Shown one piece after another: positions 8,897 to 18,258 of a stretch of DNA of 64,000 bases; the stretch's first letter is position 1, and the number at the start of each line of letters is the position of its first letter. This stretch comes from Peptoniphilus_E sp964345555. GTDB taxonomy: Bacteria > Bacillota > Clostridia > Tissierellales > Peptoniphilaceae. The DNA is taken from contig CAYFRD010000005.1 of NCBI GenBank assembly GCA_964345555.1, forward strand, positions 1 to 64,000. The letters are read 5' to 3'. The translations under genes and the position numbers were made by a program. The notes under the pieces were generated by a model. It saw only the letters and a program-made list of their open reading frames with translations. It did no database searches and was not told the DNA's origin.

Positions 8897-11233
8897 ATGA
8901 AATTTAGATATAATGCAAAAGAGCCGATAAGAGAAGATTCTTCTCAGAAGAATACAGGGAAAGTCATCGATTCAAAAATACTTTTACTGCTACTCTTTAT
9001 GGCTCTTTTATTTATTGCCATAGTAGTTAAACTTTTATATATAAATATAGCCCAAGGGGAAGAACTGACTAGAAAAGCTCTTAACCAATTGACCCGAACT
9101 GAAATAGTCCAAGCTGATAGAGGGATCATATACGACAGAAATAAAAGAGAGTTGGCTGTAAACGTCACGAAAGGCAATGCCTATTACAACATGAATTTTG
9201 ACAGGGAAGGTTACAAAACGACAGCTGAATTCAATGAACACGTCGAAGAGACCGTAGAAGAAGATTCAAAAAAAATAGCTGCAGTTTTGGAGGTGGAACA
9301 ATCGACGATCAAGGATTTGCTCAAGGGAAAGAAGATCGTCAGAATAGCTACCAATTTATCCAGAGAAAAAGCATTGGAACTAAGAGATTTAAAAATTTCA
9401 AATTTATCAGTGGAAGATGTCACCAGGAGGTTCTATCCATACAACGGCATGGCGTCAAACCTAATAGGTTTTGTCAATGATGAAGGTACGGGAGCCTACG
9501 GAATAGAGGCGAAGTATGATGAAGAGATGTCGGGTATTGCCGGCAAAAACATTTCTATAAAAAACAACTTAATGAACCAAATACCATTGACCGATGAGCA
9601 AAACTTTGCACCAAAGGAAGGGCTTAATCCTGTACTGACCATAGATGAATCTATTCAGCATTTTGCGGAGAGAGCGGCGGAAGATGCCAGAGCAAATCAC
9701 AGTGCAAAAAAAGTTTCCATAATAGTTCAAGATACTATGACTTCGGAGATACTCGCCATGGCAATCAGTCAATCCTACGATTTAAACAATCCCAAGGAAC
9801 CTGCCAGCGATGAACAGAGAGAATTATGGGCAAGTCTGGGAGAAAAAGAAGTCACTGAAGAATGGTTCAGAAATTGGAATAACATTTGTGTATCATCTCA
9901 ATATGAACCCGGTTCAACCTTTAAATTGGTGACTGCGGCGGCAGCTATTGAAGAAAATACAACAAACCCACAAAAGGAATACACATGCCCCGGAGTTATC
10001 GATGTGGGAATCAAGATAAAGTGTACATCTCAAAATAGAGGTGGAAAGAGCATGGAACAAGCAATGGCGGAATCTTGCAACATAACCTTTGTAAAAATCG
10101 GGCAGGAATTGGGCAGAGAAAAATTTTTAAAATACTTGAGGTCTTTTGGATTCGGCTCAAAGACAGGTATAGATTTGCCGGCAGAAGCTAAGGGAACCAT
10201 ACCTGAAGGTATAGAAGCCATATCGGGAGCAAGACTTGCCACTATGTCCTATGGGCACGGTGTTGCCGTCACACCTATTCAGTTGATAAATGCTGTTTCA
10301 GCCATAGCCAATGGAGGTAATTTAAACGAGCCTAGAGTTGTGGACAGATTTGAAGACAGAAACGGAAATGTAATTCAAAAATTTAAGACTACGACTCTTA
10401 GAAAAGTTGTGTCCGAATCTACTTCTGAAGTAATGAAGAAACTGATGAAGAAAGTAGTGGAAGAGGGAACCGGTAAAAGAGCACAAATTCCAGGATATCA
10501 AGTTGGAGGCAAGACAGGGACTGCCAATGTAGTGTCCAAGGACGGAATAGGATACGAAGAAGACTCTTACATTTCATCCTTTGTGGGTGTAGCACCATTA
10601 AACGATCCCAAGATTACCGTGCTTGTAATTGTTGAAGAGCCCAAGGGAGATTTTTTTGCTTCCACAGTAGCTGTACCTGCTGCAAAAACAGTTATTGCAG
10701 ATACATTAAAATACATGGAAGTTCCCAAGACTGAAGAAATAAACGAAGAAGAATCCGCAGGTCAGGTCACTGTTCCAAATGTGAGAAATCTGCTTTTATC
10801 CGATGCGGGAAAGGCTCTTGTTGATTTGGGATTGACTTTTAACACCAATTCCGATAATATAACTGACGTTTCTACGGTTATGAGACAAAATCCCTCTGCA
10901 GGAGTAACGGTAGAAGCGGGAAGTATAATAGATTTATACATTAATGAAAATGACGGTGACGAAAAAGTAATGCCGAATTTGGTCGGCAAAAAAGCAAATG
11001 ATCTGGAAGGTATTTTAAAAGATCTCAATATAAAATATAATATCTTGGGAAAAGGAGAGGTAATCTCTCAATCCATAAAACCCGGATCGAAATTTGACGA
11101 AACCTCGGTACTGGAATTGAGAATGTCAATAGAAGAAACTGTGGAAGAAAACACAGAGGACACAAATACAGAAATTACAGAGGGAAACAAAAAGGATACC
11201 GATAATGTAGCAGAAAATAATGCTGAAGAATGA
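8897..11233 (+). CDS. ftsI: septal class B penicillin-binding protein with two PASTA domains (FtsI/SpoVD-type)
   Basis: 778 residues. An N-terminal cytoplasmic tail and a membrane anchor (about residues 28-50) lead into the PBP dimerisation domain. The transpeptidase domain has all three active-site motifs: STFK with nucleophile Ser340, SCN at 393-395 and KTGT at 539-542. Two PASTA domains follow (from about residue 622 to 750) and then an acidic low-complexity tail. It cross-links septal peptidoglycan in the periplasm-like space together with FtsW, encoded 2.3 kb downstream. PASTA-bearing PBPs of this layout are common in Firmicutes (PBP2x, SpoVD). GGGGG lies before the ATG, 8 nt after ftsL. 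Confidence 0.94.
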   Translation: MKFRYNAKEPIREDSSQKNTGKVIDSKILLLLLFMALLFIAIVVKLLYINIAQGEELTRKALNQLTRTEIVQADRGIIYDRNKRELAVNVTKGNAYYNMNFDREGYKTTAEFNEHVEETVEEDSKKIAAVLEVEQSTIKDLLKGKKIVRIATNLSREKALELRDLKISNLSVEDVTRRFYPYNGMASNLIGFVNDEGTGAYGIEAKYDEEMSGIAGKNISIKNNLMNQIPLTDEQNFAPKEGLNPVLTIDESIQHFAERAAEDARANHSAKKVSIIVQDTMTSEILAMAISQSYDLNNPKEPASDEQRELWASLGEKEVTEEWFRNWNNICVSSQYEPGSTFKLVTAAAAIEENTTNPQKEYTCPGVIDVGIKIKCTSQNRGGKSMEQAMAESCNITFVKIGQELGREKFLKYLRSFGFGSKTGIDLPAEAKGTIPEGIEAISGARLATMSYGHGVAVTPIQLINAVSAIANGGNLNEPRVVDRFEDRNGNVIQKFKTTTLRKVVSESTSEVMKKLMKKVVEEGTGKRAQIPGYQVGGKTGTANVVSKDGIGYEEDSYISSFVGVAPLNDPKITVLVIVEEPKGDFFASTVAVPAAKTVIADTLKYMEVPKTEEINEEESAGQVTVPNVRNLLLSDAGKALVDLGLTFNTNSDNITDVSTVMRQNPSAGVTVEAGSIIDLYINENDGDEKVMPNLVGKKANDLEGILKDLNIKYNILGKGEVISQSIKPGSKFDETSVLELRMSIEETVEENTEDTNTEITEGNKKDTDNVAENNAEE

Positions 11234-11292
11234 TAAAATACAAGAGAGTAAATATGTAAATCTAAAAATAAAAGATATAACAGGTGGATGGA

Positions 11293-12252
11293 ATGGATTT
11301 AAAATACAAAATACTATACTTTATTATTTCAATAATAATTTCCCTTAAAATGGGAAGGGTTCTTTTGCCCATGCTTAAAAAATTAAAGGCGGCACAGAGC
11401 ATAAGAGAAGACGGACCCGCAGGGCACATGGTGAAAAACGGGACCCCGACCATAGGAGGATTGATATTTTTATCCACCATTGTAATAGTGAGTGTTATAT
11501 CTCGCAGTTTCAATTTAATCACCTGGATATTGATACTCGCCACTTTGCTTTTCGGAGCAGTGGGATTTATAGATGACTATATAAAAGTAATAAAGAAGAG
11601 AAACTTGGGACTTACGGCGAGAGATAAGCTTATTTGCCAGATAATAGTTGCTCTGCTTCTGGTGTTTTATCAATACGGATCGGAAAGTCTAAGTTCAAAT
11701 CTGCTTATACCTGTTTTAAAAATCAGTATCGACTTAGGTGTTTTGTATATTCCGTTCATAATTTTTGTAGTTGTGGGGACTGTTAATTCAGTGAATTTGA
11801 CGGACGGATTAGACGGTTTGGCAAGTTTGACATCAATAATAACTCTTGGATTTTTCGCAGTAGTGGCACACAAAATGCAAAGCTACAAAATAGAATTCTT
11901 TTGCATAATTCTTGTAGGTGCGCTTATTGGGTTTTTGTACTTCAATAAATATCCGGCAAAGGTGTTTATGGGAGATACGGGATCTCTTGCACTGGGAGGA
12001 GCAATTGTAGGCGTGGCTGTTCTTTTAAACTTGCCGCTGATATTACCCATAGCAGGTGGAATATTTTTCATAGAAACTTTATCTGTAATAATACAGGTAA
12101 TTTCCTTTAAGACCAGGGGTAAAAGGATATTTCTCATGTCACCACTACATCACCATTTTGAGCAAAAGGGTTGGAAAGAGACCAAAGTTGTCTTGGTTTT
12201 TTCCACAGTGCAGCTGATACTTTGCATAATTGCATTTTTTATGATTTTTTAG
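11293..12252 (+). CDS. mraY: phospho-N-acetylmuramoyl-pentapeptide transferase MraY
   Basis: 319 residues with about ten membrane segments. It transfers phospho-MurNAc-pentapeptide to undecaprenyl phosphate, giving lipid I. The signatures FIDDYIKV, VNLTDGLDGLA and PLHHHFEQKGW (the His-rich loop) are all present. I prefer ATG 11293 because AGGTGG (11282-11287) is 5 nt upstream; a GTG at 11284 is in frame but overlaps that site. Next in the wall-precursor pathway, MurG, is encoded three genes downstream. Confidence 0.96.
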   Translation: MDLKYKILYFIISIIISLKMGRVLLPMLKKLKAAQSIREDGPAGHMVKNGTPTIGGLIFLSTIVIVSVISRSFNLITWILILATLLFGAVGFIDDYIKVIKKRNLGLTARDKLICQIIVALLLVFYQYGSESLSSNLLIPVLKISIDLGVLYIPFIIFVVVGTVNSVNLTDGLDGLASLTSIITLGFFAVVAHKMQSYKIEFFCIILVGALIGFLYFNKYPAKVFMGDTGSLALGGAIVGVAVLLNLPLILPIAGGIFFIETLSVIIQVISFKTRGKRIFLMSPLHHHFEQKGWKETKVVLVFSTVQLILCIIAFFMIF

Positions 12253-12261
12253 GAGAAAAAT

Positions 12262-13572
12262 ATGTATGAAGATAAAAATATTTTGATATTAGGTTTTGGC
12301 GTCACGGGCAAATCGGCTCTTAAATGCCTGAGCAATTTCAATGTGAACATATATATCTACGACGAAAATATTGAGAGTTTAAAAGAGTATTCAGATTATA
12401 TATTTAAAATATACAAAGACTCGGATTTGGAGTTGATGGATTTCATAGTAAAGAGTCCGGGAATTAAACCGGATCATCCAATATTGGTAGAAGCCGAAAA
12501 AAATAAAATTCCTGTTAAATCAGACTTGGAAGTTTTTTACGAAATATGCAAGTGCAAAAACTTGGTTGCTATCACAGGTACAAACGGCAAGACTACAACA
12601 AGTTCTTTAGTTTCAAATATTCTAAAGAAAAAATACAAGACGCATTTAGTGGGCAACATCGGGAAATCTGTCTTTGATGCCGCTTTGGAAGCCGGAGAAG
12701 AGGAATGCGTAGTAATTGAAGCTTCATCTTTTCAACTGGAATACATTGACAAATTCAGACCGAAAGTTGCAATAATAACCAATGTAACCAGCGATCATTT
12801 GGATTGGCATAAGACGACCGAGAACTACAAAAATGCCAAGTACAAGATATTCGCAAATCAAAACTCAGAGGATTGCATAATAATAAATGAAAACAACGAA
12901 CTTAAAAGCAGAGACATATTGCCTAAAAAATACTTATTTTCCACGGAAAAAATCGTAGATAGAGGCACATATCTTAAGAATAATGGAATTTACTTCAAAG
13001 ATGAATTTGAGAACAAAATAATAGATTTAAATGAAATAAAAATTCCAGGTAAGCATAACATTGAAAATATAATGTGTGCTATAAATGCTGCGGAAATCTT
13101 GAAAGTACCGCTGAACTCGATATATAAATCAGTAAAGAACTTTATGGGTGTTGAGCATAGGATAGAATTTGTCAGAGAATTTAGAGGAGTTAAATACTAC
13201 AACGATTCAAAGGGCACAAATCCCGACTCAACCATGATGGCTATCAAAGCCATGGAGGGCGGTATAATTTTAATAGCCGGCGGATATGACAAAGGCGCAG
13301 ATTTTGATGAAATGCTTGAGGAGGCAAAGGGAAAAATAAAAACACTGGTGCTTTTCGGACAAACAGCAGGTAAAATTCAAGCGGCTGCAAAAAAACACGG
13401 AATGCAGATATACATAGTTAAAAACTTGGATCAGGCGGTGGAATTATCTCACAGCCTTGCAGAAAATGAAGATGTTGTTCTGCTTTCGCCTGCCTGTGCA
13501 TCATGGGATATGTATGAATCCTATGAAAAAAGAGGAGAACATTTTAAAAAGTTGGTAAATGAGTTGATTTAA
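12262..13572 (+). CDS. murD: UDP-N-acetylmuramoyl-L-alanine--D-glutamate ligase MurD
   Basis: 436 residues, slightly short for MurD. Adds D-Glu to UDP-MurNAc-L-Ala in the cytoplasm. The N-terminal Rossmann domain begins ILGFGVTGKS; the ATP-binding GTNGKTTT is at residues 106-113; the ligase motifs HNIENIMCA and YNDSKGTNPDS follow; the C-terminal domain ends with LLSPACASWDMY. GGAGAAAA precedes the ATG, and the stop overlaps the ftsW start (TAATG). Other Mur ligases (murC, murE, murF) are not in this window. Confidence 0.96.
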   Translation: MYEDKNILILGFGVTGKSALKCLSNFNVNIYIYDENIESLKEYSDYIFKIYKDSDLELMDFIVKSPGIKPDHPILVEAEKNKIPVKSDLEVFYEICKCKNLVAITGTNGKTTTSSLVSNILKKKYKTHLVGNIGKSVFDAALEAGEEECVVIEASSFQLEYIDKFRPKVAIITNVTSDHLDWHKTTENYKNAKYKIFANQNSEDCIIINENNELKSRDILPKKYLFSTEKIVDRGTYLKNNGIYFKDEFENKIIDLNEIKIPGKHNIENIMCAINAAEILKVPLNSIYKSVKNFMGVEHRIEFVREFRGVKYYNDSKGTNPDSTMMAIKAMEGGIILIAGGYDKGADFDEMLEEAKGKIKTLVLFGQTAGKIQAAAKKHGMQIYIVKNLDQAVELSHSLAENEDVVLLSPACASWDMYESYEKRGEHFKKLVNELI

Positions 13573-14672
13573 TGAAGGGTCTAAAAAGAAGATACAGATC
13601 TGCAGATCTCGGGCTGGTGCTGATATTTATAGTGCTTGTTGGATTTGGACTTATAGTGGTTACAAGTGCGGCGTATCCGCTGGGAATAAAATACTATGAC
13701 GACGGTTTTTACTATGGTAAAAGACAGTTGGTATTTTGTGTGTTTGGATTTATATCCAGTTATATCGCATCGAGATTTCCAAAAAGTATAATCAAAAAAT
13801 TATCCCCCTATCTTTTCATTATAAGCATATTGCTTATATTGGCATTGTGGACACCGCTGGGAGATGATACCTACGGATCGACGAGATGGATTAAAATTCC
13901 GGGAATAAATTTGAGATTTCAACCTTCGGACATACTGAAAATCACATCTGTTCTGTTTTTGGCAAAAATTCTTGAAATAAACAGAACAAATATGGGAAAA
14001 ACAGAGACATTTGTGATAATTGTCGGGATAATAGGGCTATCTGTCGTGCCTATAATGCTCAAGGACTTGTCCACAGGAGTGGTAATAGGATTTTCGCTTT
14101 TTGCCATGTACATGGCAGGTGGAATAAAATCTCATCAATTCGTCACTTTGGCAGGGGTCAGTTTATTGGGCATGATTCCCATGACGATGAAGTTTCTCTA
14201 CAGAATGAAGAGGATCTTCGGGTTTTTAAATCCTGACATCGCTTCCCTTGATGAAAACTATCAAATTACACAATCTCTTTATGCCATAGCAATGGGCGGA
14301 ATTGGCGGAGTGGGATTTTTTCACTCAAGACAAAAGTATTCCAATATACCTCAAGCTCACAACGATTTTATTTTTCCTGTAATTTGTGAAGAATTCGGCT
14401 TGATAGGAGGTATATTTGTCGTTATGATGTTTTTTCTTTTCGTATATAGAGGATATACCATTGCCATCAGGTCAAAAAATTATTATGATAAGTATGTGGC
14501 AATAGGAATTACTTCATATATCGGCATACAAGCCATATTCAACCTCGGAGTAGGATGCGGTTTATTTCCCGTTACCGGGATCACATTACCCTTTATATCC
14601 TATGGAGGAACTTCTCTGTTGGTAACCATGGTATCAGTAGGATTATTGCTTGGAATTTCAAGGGATGTGTAA
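13572..14672 (+). CDS. ftsW: SEDS peptidoglycan polymerase FtsW
   Basis: 366 residues with about ten membrane segments. A SEDS-family glycosyltransferase that polymerises lipid II at the septum with its partner PBP. Family signatures include GSTRWIKIPG, FQPSDILKI, the KDLSTG motif, HNDFIFPVICEEFGLIGG and the C-terminal GITLPFISYGGTS. Its place between murD and murG supports septal FtsW rather than RodA; a second SEDS gene is at 53.9 kb. It overlaps the murD stop by one base. Confidence 0.94.
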   Translation: MKGLKRRYRSADLGLVLIFIVLVGFGLIVVTSAAYPLGIKYYDDGFYYGKRQLVFCVFGFISSYIASRFPKSIIKKLSPYLFIISILLILALWTPLGDDTYGSTRWIKIPGINLRFQPSDILKITSVLFLAKILEINRTNMGKTETFVIIVGIIGLSVVPIMLKDLSTGVVIGFSLFAMYMAGGIKSHQFVTLAGVSLLGMIPMTMKFLYRMKRIFGFLNPDIASLDENYQITQSLYAIAMGGIGGVGFFHSRQKYSNIPQAHNDFIFPVICEEFGLIGGIFVVMMFFLFVYRGYTIAIRSKNYYDKYVAIGITSYIGIQAIFNLGVGCGLFPVTGITLPFISYGGTSLLVTMVSVGLLLGISRDV

Positions 14673-14673
14673 A

Positions 14674-15792
14674 ATGAAATATATAGTTTCCGGAGGGGGA
14701 ACCGGCGGTCATATTTATCCCGCGCTTTCGATAATTGCGGAAATAAAAAATAGAGATATGGCGGCGGAAGTTCTATATGTGGGTAAAAAGGGCAGTCTTG
14801 AAGAAGAATTGACAAAGAAAGAAGGCATACCCTTTAAAGCTGTAGAAGTGCAAGGACTTCCTCGAAAAAAAATAAATAAGCAGACGATATCGGCAATTAT
14901 GACTCTTTTTAAAGGGTTGCACCAATGTGATAAAATAATTAAAAACTTCAAACCTGATATAGTCATCGGAACAGGGGGATACGTATGCGCTCCCGTTCTT
15001 TTAAAAGCACAACAAAGGGGTATATTGACAGTTATACAGGAGCAAAATGCCTTCCCGGGTAAGACGAACAAACTTCTGTCCAAAAGAGCCGAACTGGTGG
15101 CTTTAAATTTTGAAGAAGCAAAAAAATATTTAAAGTACAAAAAAATTATAGTGACAGGCAATCCCATAAGAGCCGACTTCAATGAAATTGACAAGGTGAA
15201 GGCTAGAAAGCGATACAATATAGCGGAAGATGAAAAATTTGTGCTCTCTTTCGGGGGAAGCGGCGGACAGGAGTCTACCAACGATGCAATCCTCGGCATT
15301 TTAAAATCAGGCAAAGAAATAAACTTTAAATTGTACCATGTAACAGGTAAGGTACATTATGAGAAATTCATGAATCAACTAAAGGATACAACTTTAAACG
15401 ATAATGTGAAAATAGTGGAATATTCCAATGAAATACCGTCTTTGTTGATGGCAAGCGACCTTGTTATTGCAAGTTCTTCAGCTATGACCTTAGCGGAAAT
15501 ATCAGCTGTGGGAGTAAGCTCAATATTGATTCCCAAGGCTTATACGGCCGGAAATCATCAAGTTTATAATGCCAACAGTTATAAAGACAAAAACGCAGCT
15601 AAGATTATTTTAGAAGAGAATTTAAATGAGCAAACACTCTATGAAGAAATAACATCTCTATTAAAGGACGATTCACTGAGAAATGTCATGGCTGAAAATT
15701 CAAAAAAACTGGGAAATCCCAAAGCTGTTGAGATTTTGTTAAATGAAATAGAGTTGTTGTTAAATGAAAGAAAACAGAAAAGAAAAATATAG
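14674..15792 (+). CDS. murG: lipid II synthase MurG (N-acetylglucosaminyltransferase)
   Basis: 372 residues from ATG 14674. Adds GlcNAc to lipid I on the inner face of the membrane. The N-terminal glycine loop GGGTGGH (residues 7-13) and the second G-loop SFGGSGGQEST are GT28-family signatures. The C-terminal UDP-GlcNAc site includes SSSAMTLAEIS, although the usual RAGA/SRSGA text is altered. The ATG directly follows the ftsW stop; an in-frame TTG at 14650 would lie inside ftsW and lacks a ribosome site, so it is rejected. The 3' end overlaps divIB by 29 nt. Confidence 0.95.
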   Translation: MKYIVSGGGTGGHIYPALSIIAEIKNRDMAAEVLYVGKKGSLEEELTKKEGIPFKAVEVQGLPRKKINKQTISAIMTLFKGLHQCDKIIKNFKPDIVIGTGGYVCAPVLLKAQQRGILTVIQEQNAFPGKTNKLLSKRAELVALNFEEAKKYLKYKKIIVTGNPIRADFNEIDKVKARKRYNIAEDEKFVLSFGGSGGQESTNDAILGILKSGKEINFKLYHVTGKVHYEKFMNQLKDTTLNDNVKIVEYSNEIPSLLMASDLVIASSSAMTLAEISAVGVSSILIPKAYTAGNHQVYNANSYKDKNAAKIILEENLNEQTLYEEITSLLKDDSLRNVMAENSKKLGNPKAVEILLNEIELLLNERKQKRKI

Positions 15793-16540
15793 AATACGAG
15801 CAAAAAGAAAAAACTTCATCAGAAAGATCATCTTGTTGATGATGATCCTGGCAATAATGTTTTTTGTCTTGACTAAAACCGGATTTTTCAATGTCAGCTC
15901 AATAAATGTCCTTGGAAATGAAAGTATTCCCAGGGAGGAAATAATTAAGAGATCGGGTATTGAGGTTGGGCAAAATTATTTTAGCGTGTCAAAAAAAGAC
16001 AGAATTGATGCCATAGACAGCATCGCAAAAATAAAATCATCAAAGATAAAGTTTTCGATTTCAGGGAACACAACTATTGAGGTTATCGAGAGAAAGGGCG
16101 TAATGCAAATTGAAAATTACGCAAGCTACTATATAATTGACGAAGATTTAAGAATCATTGAAATAATGAGCAGACCTCTTCAAAATCTCAAGGAAATTAA
16201 AGGAATAAATATACAAAATTTAGATCTTGGAGATTATATGCTCACAAAGGAAAAAGATAAAAGGGAATTTCTAAATCAGTTAATCGACACTGAAGAAATT
16301 TTTAATCTTATCAAGAGCATTGAATTCAAAGAAGACATGTATGTATTGATGGATAACAACGACGTTGAAATTCAGTTCAATTCAATAGAAGATCTTGAAT
16401 ATAAATTCAGGATGCTAATGGAAATTTTAAGAGATATTGAAACAACAGGGAAAAATGCCATAAGGGTAGAAATGGACAATGGGTACTCTCCTATAGTGGT
16501 TTTGCAAAGCACTTATGATGAAAAAGAAAATAACAATTGA
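15764..16540 (+). CDS. divIB: cell division protein DivIB/FtsQ
   Basis: 258 residues. A very basic N-terminus (KENRKEKYRIRAKRK) precedes one membrane segment (about residues 22-40) and a POTRA domain (FNVSSINVLGNESIPREEIIKRSGI), then a beta domain. DivIB/FtsQ bridges FtsL and DivIC in the divisome and regulates septal synthesis. The start lies within the murG 3' end, suggesting coupled translation. The gene ends the first dcw transcription block; ftsZ has its own promoter downstream. Confidence 0.9.
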   Translation: MKENRKEKYRIRAKRKNFIRKIILLMMILAIMFFVLTKTGFFNVSSINVLGNESIPREEIIKRSGIEVGQNYFSVSKKDRIDAIDSIAKIKSSKIKFSISGNTTIEVIERKGVMQIENYASYYIIDEDLRIIEIMSRPLQNLKEIKGINIQNLDLGDYMLTKEKDKREFLNQLIDTEEIFNLIKSIEFKEDMYVLMDNNDVEIQFNSIEDLEYKFRMLMEILRDIETTGKNAIRVEMDNGYSPIVVLQSTYDEKENNN

Positions 16541-16588
16541 TATTTTGGCTGATTTTCAACTTTAATATATTAAAAACTCTTTAAGATG

Positions 16589-16617
16589 TTGACTATTTAG
16601 CTATTTGTTTATAAAAT
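16589..16617 (+). promoter_or_regulatory. sigma-A-type promoter for ftsZ
   Basis: TTGACT (16589-16594), a 17-nt spacer and TAAAAT (16612-16617) lie in the 138-nt gap after divIB; a second TATAAT begins at 16619. This would let ftsZ be transcribed separately from the mraZ-divIB operon. Confidence 0.6.
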
Positions 16618-16678
16618 ATATAATATATGTACTTAAAATTTAGAAAATTTATGAATTTATGATATGAGGAGGATGTTT

Positions 16679-17743
16679 ATGTTAGATTTTGATATGGATC
16701 ACGACGAATTTGCTAAAATTAAAGTTGTGGGCGTTGGCGGAGGCGGAAACAATGCTGTTAACAGAATGGTAAGTGCCGGCGTCAAGGGAGTGGATTTCAT
16801 TGCTCTTAACACAGATAGACAAGCACTTAGAGCTTCGCTTGCCGAAACTAAAATTCAAATCGGAGAAAAAATCACAAAGGGATTGGGCGCAGGAGCAAAC
16901 CCCGACATAGGAGAACAATCTGCGGAAGAATCAAGAGATGAAATAAGAGAAGCACTTGATGGTGCCGACATGGTATTTATCACTGCGGGAATGGGCGGAG
17001 GAACAGGAACGGGAGCTGCTCCGGTAATTGCTGAAATTGCCAAAGATCTTGGACTTCTTACGGTTGGTGTAGTAACAAAGCCTTTCACCTTTGAAGGTAT
17101 GAAGAGATCAAAATCTGCAGAAAAGGGAATAAAGGAATTAAAGGATAAAGTTGATACACTTGTCATTATTCCCAACGACAGACTTCTTACAATATCTGAT
17201 AAAAAAACAAGCTTTTCAAAGGCCTTTGAAATTGCCGATGACGTTTTAAAACAAGGTATTCAAGGTATTTCAGATTTGATTTCTGTTCCTAACCTCATCA
17301 ACTTGGACTTCGCCGATGTTAAAGCGATCATGTATGACAAGGGCATTGCTCACATGGGTATAGGACTTGCCTCCGGCGATGAAAGAGCTACAGAAGCTGC
17401 AAAACTTGCTATAAACTCTCCTCTCCTTGAAACTTCTATAGAAGGTGCAAAATCCGTATTGTTGAATATCACAGCAGGAAATGACCTGGGAATATTTGAA
17501 GTCAATGAAGCTGCAGATTTGATAAGAGATTGCGTAGCTGAAGATGCGAACATAATATTTGGAGCAGGAATAGATGACACTTTAAAAGATCAAGTAAAGA
17601 TTACAGTTATAGCTACTGATTTCGACCAATACAAAGACGAAGACAAAAAACAAAATAAATTTAGAGAATTGGGCGAAGAAAAAGAAGGCGTAATCCCCGG
17701 TGAATTAAAAATACCGTCTTTTTTAAGAACCAACAGAAAATAA
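16679..17743 (+). CDS. ftsZ: cell division GTPase FtsZ
   Basis: 354 residues from ATG 16679. Tubulin-like GTPase that forms the Z ring. The N-terminal VVGVGGGGNNAVNRM loop and the tubulin signature GGGTGTGAAP are present, as are the T7 loop NLDFADVKA and the C-terminal conserved peptide (GELKIPSFLRTNR). AGGAGG (16667-16672) is 6 nt before ATG 16679; ATGs at 16664 and 16673 flank or abut that site and are unlikely starts. ftsA, usually next to ftsZ, is absent here. A terminator follows directly. Confidence 0.98.
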   Translation: MLDFDMDHDEFAKIKVVGVGGGGNNAVNRMVSAGVKGVDFIALNTDRQALRASLAETKIQIGEKITKGLGAGANPDIGEQSAEESRDEIREALDGADMVFITAGMGGGTGTGAAPVIAEIAKDLGLLTVGVVTKPFTFEGMKRSKSAEKGIKELKDKVDTLVIIPNDRLLTISDKKTSFSKAFEIADDVLKQGIQGISDLISVPNLINLDFADVKAIMYDKGIAHMGIGLASGDERATEAAKLAINSPLLETSIEGAKSVLLNITAGNDLGIFEVNEAADLIRDCVAEDANIIFGAGIDDTLKDQVKITVIATDFDQYKDEDKKQNKFRELGEEKEGVIPGELKIPSFLRTNRK

Positions 17744-17753
17744 ACTTTTAGAG

Positions 17754-17777
17754 CCTCATCCCGTGATGAGGTTTTTT
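17754..17777 (+). terminator. Rho-independent terminator after ftsZ
   Basis: CCTCATC (17754-17760), a 4-nt loop and GATGAGG (17765-17771), then six T's. The apparent upstream GTG/ATG starts of the nrdR frame at 17763/17766 lie inside this hairpin, which supports the later nrdR start. Confidence 0.85.
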
Positions 17778-17795
17778 GTTATATTGAGGTGTATT

Positions 17796-18254
17796 ATGAA
17801 ATGTCCCTATTGCGGCTACGGTGAGTCAAAGGTAATAGATTCAAGACCTACGGACGAAGGAGCCACCATAAGAAGAAGAAGAGAATGTATAGATTGCAAA
17901 GGCAGATTTACAACCTATGAGAGAATAGAAGAAACGCCCATAGTCGTGGTAAAAAGAGATGGAACAAGACAGATTTTCGATAAGAGCAAAATAATAAACG
18001 GAATAATTCGCTCCTGTGAAAAAAGACCTGTCACATTAAACGATATTGAAAAAACTGCAGACGATGTGGAAAAGCAAATTCAAAACTCCTTAAAAAAAGA
18101 AATAACCTCCGAAGAAATAGGAGATATAGTAATGAAGGAACTCAAAGAGCTGGACGAAGTTGCCTATGTACGTTTTGCATCGGTCTACAGACAGTTTAAA
18201 GATGTTCAAAGTTTTTTCGATGAAATAGAAGAAATAATAAAGAGCAAGAAGTGA
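17796..18254 (+). CDS. nrdR: transcriptional repressor NrdR
   Basis: 152 residues from ATG 17796, the standard NrdR length. An N-terminal zinc ribbon (CPYC at residues 3-6 and CIDC about 28 residues later) precedes an ATP-cone domain (VVVKRDGTRQIFDKSKI). NrdR senses ATP/dATP and represses ribonucleotide reductase genes by binding NrdR boxes. GAGGTG lies at 17786-17791. An in-frame extension to 17763 is rejected because it lies in the ftsZ terminator and would add residues before the zinc ribbon. No NrdR box was noticed in this window. Confidence 0.96.
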   Translation: MKCPYCGYGESKVIDSRPTDEGATIRRRRECIDCKGRFTTYERIEETPIVVVKRDGTRQIFDKSKIINGIIRSCEKRPVTLNDIEKTADDVEKQIQNSLKKEITSEEIGDIVMKELKELDEVAYVRFASVYRQFKDVQSFFDEIEEIIKSKK

Positions 18255-18258
18255 TACA

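Noticed and set aside
14715..15314. 199-codon minus-strand frame within murG
   Set aside because: Antisense shadow of a clear gene; no ribosome site, composition of a reversed coding frame.
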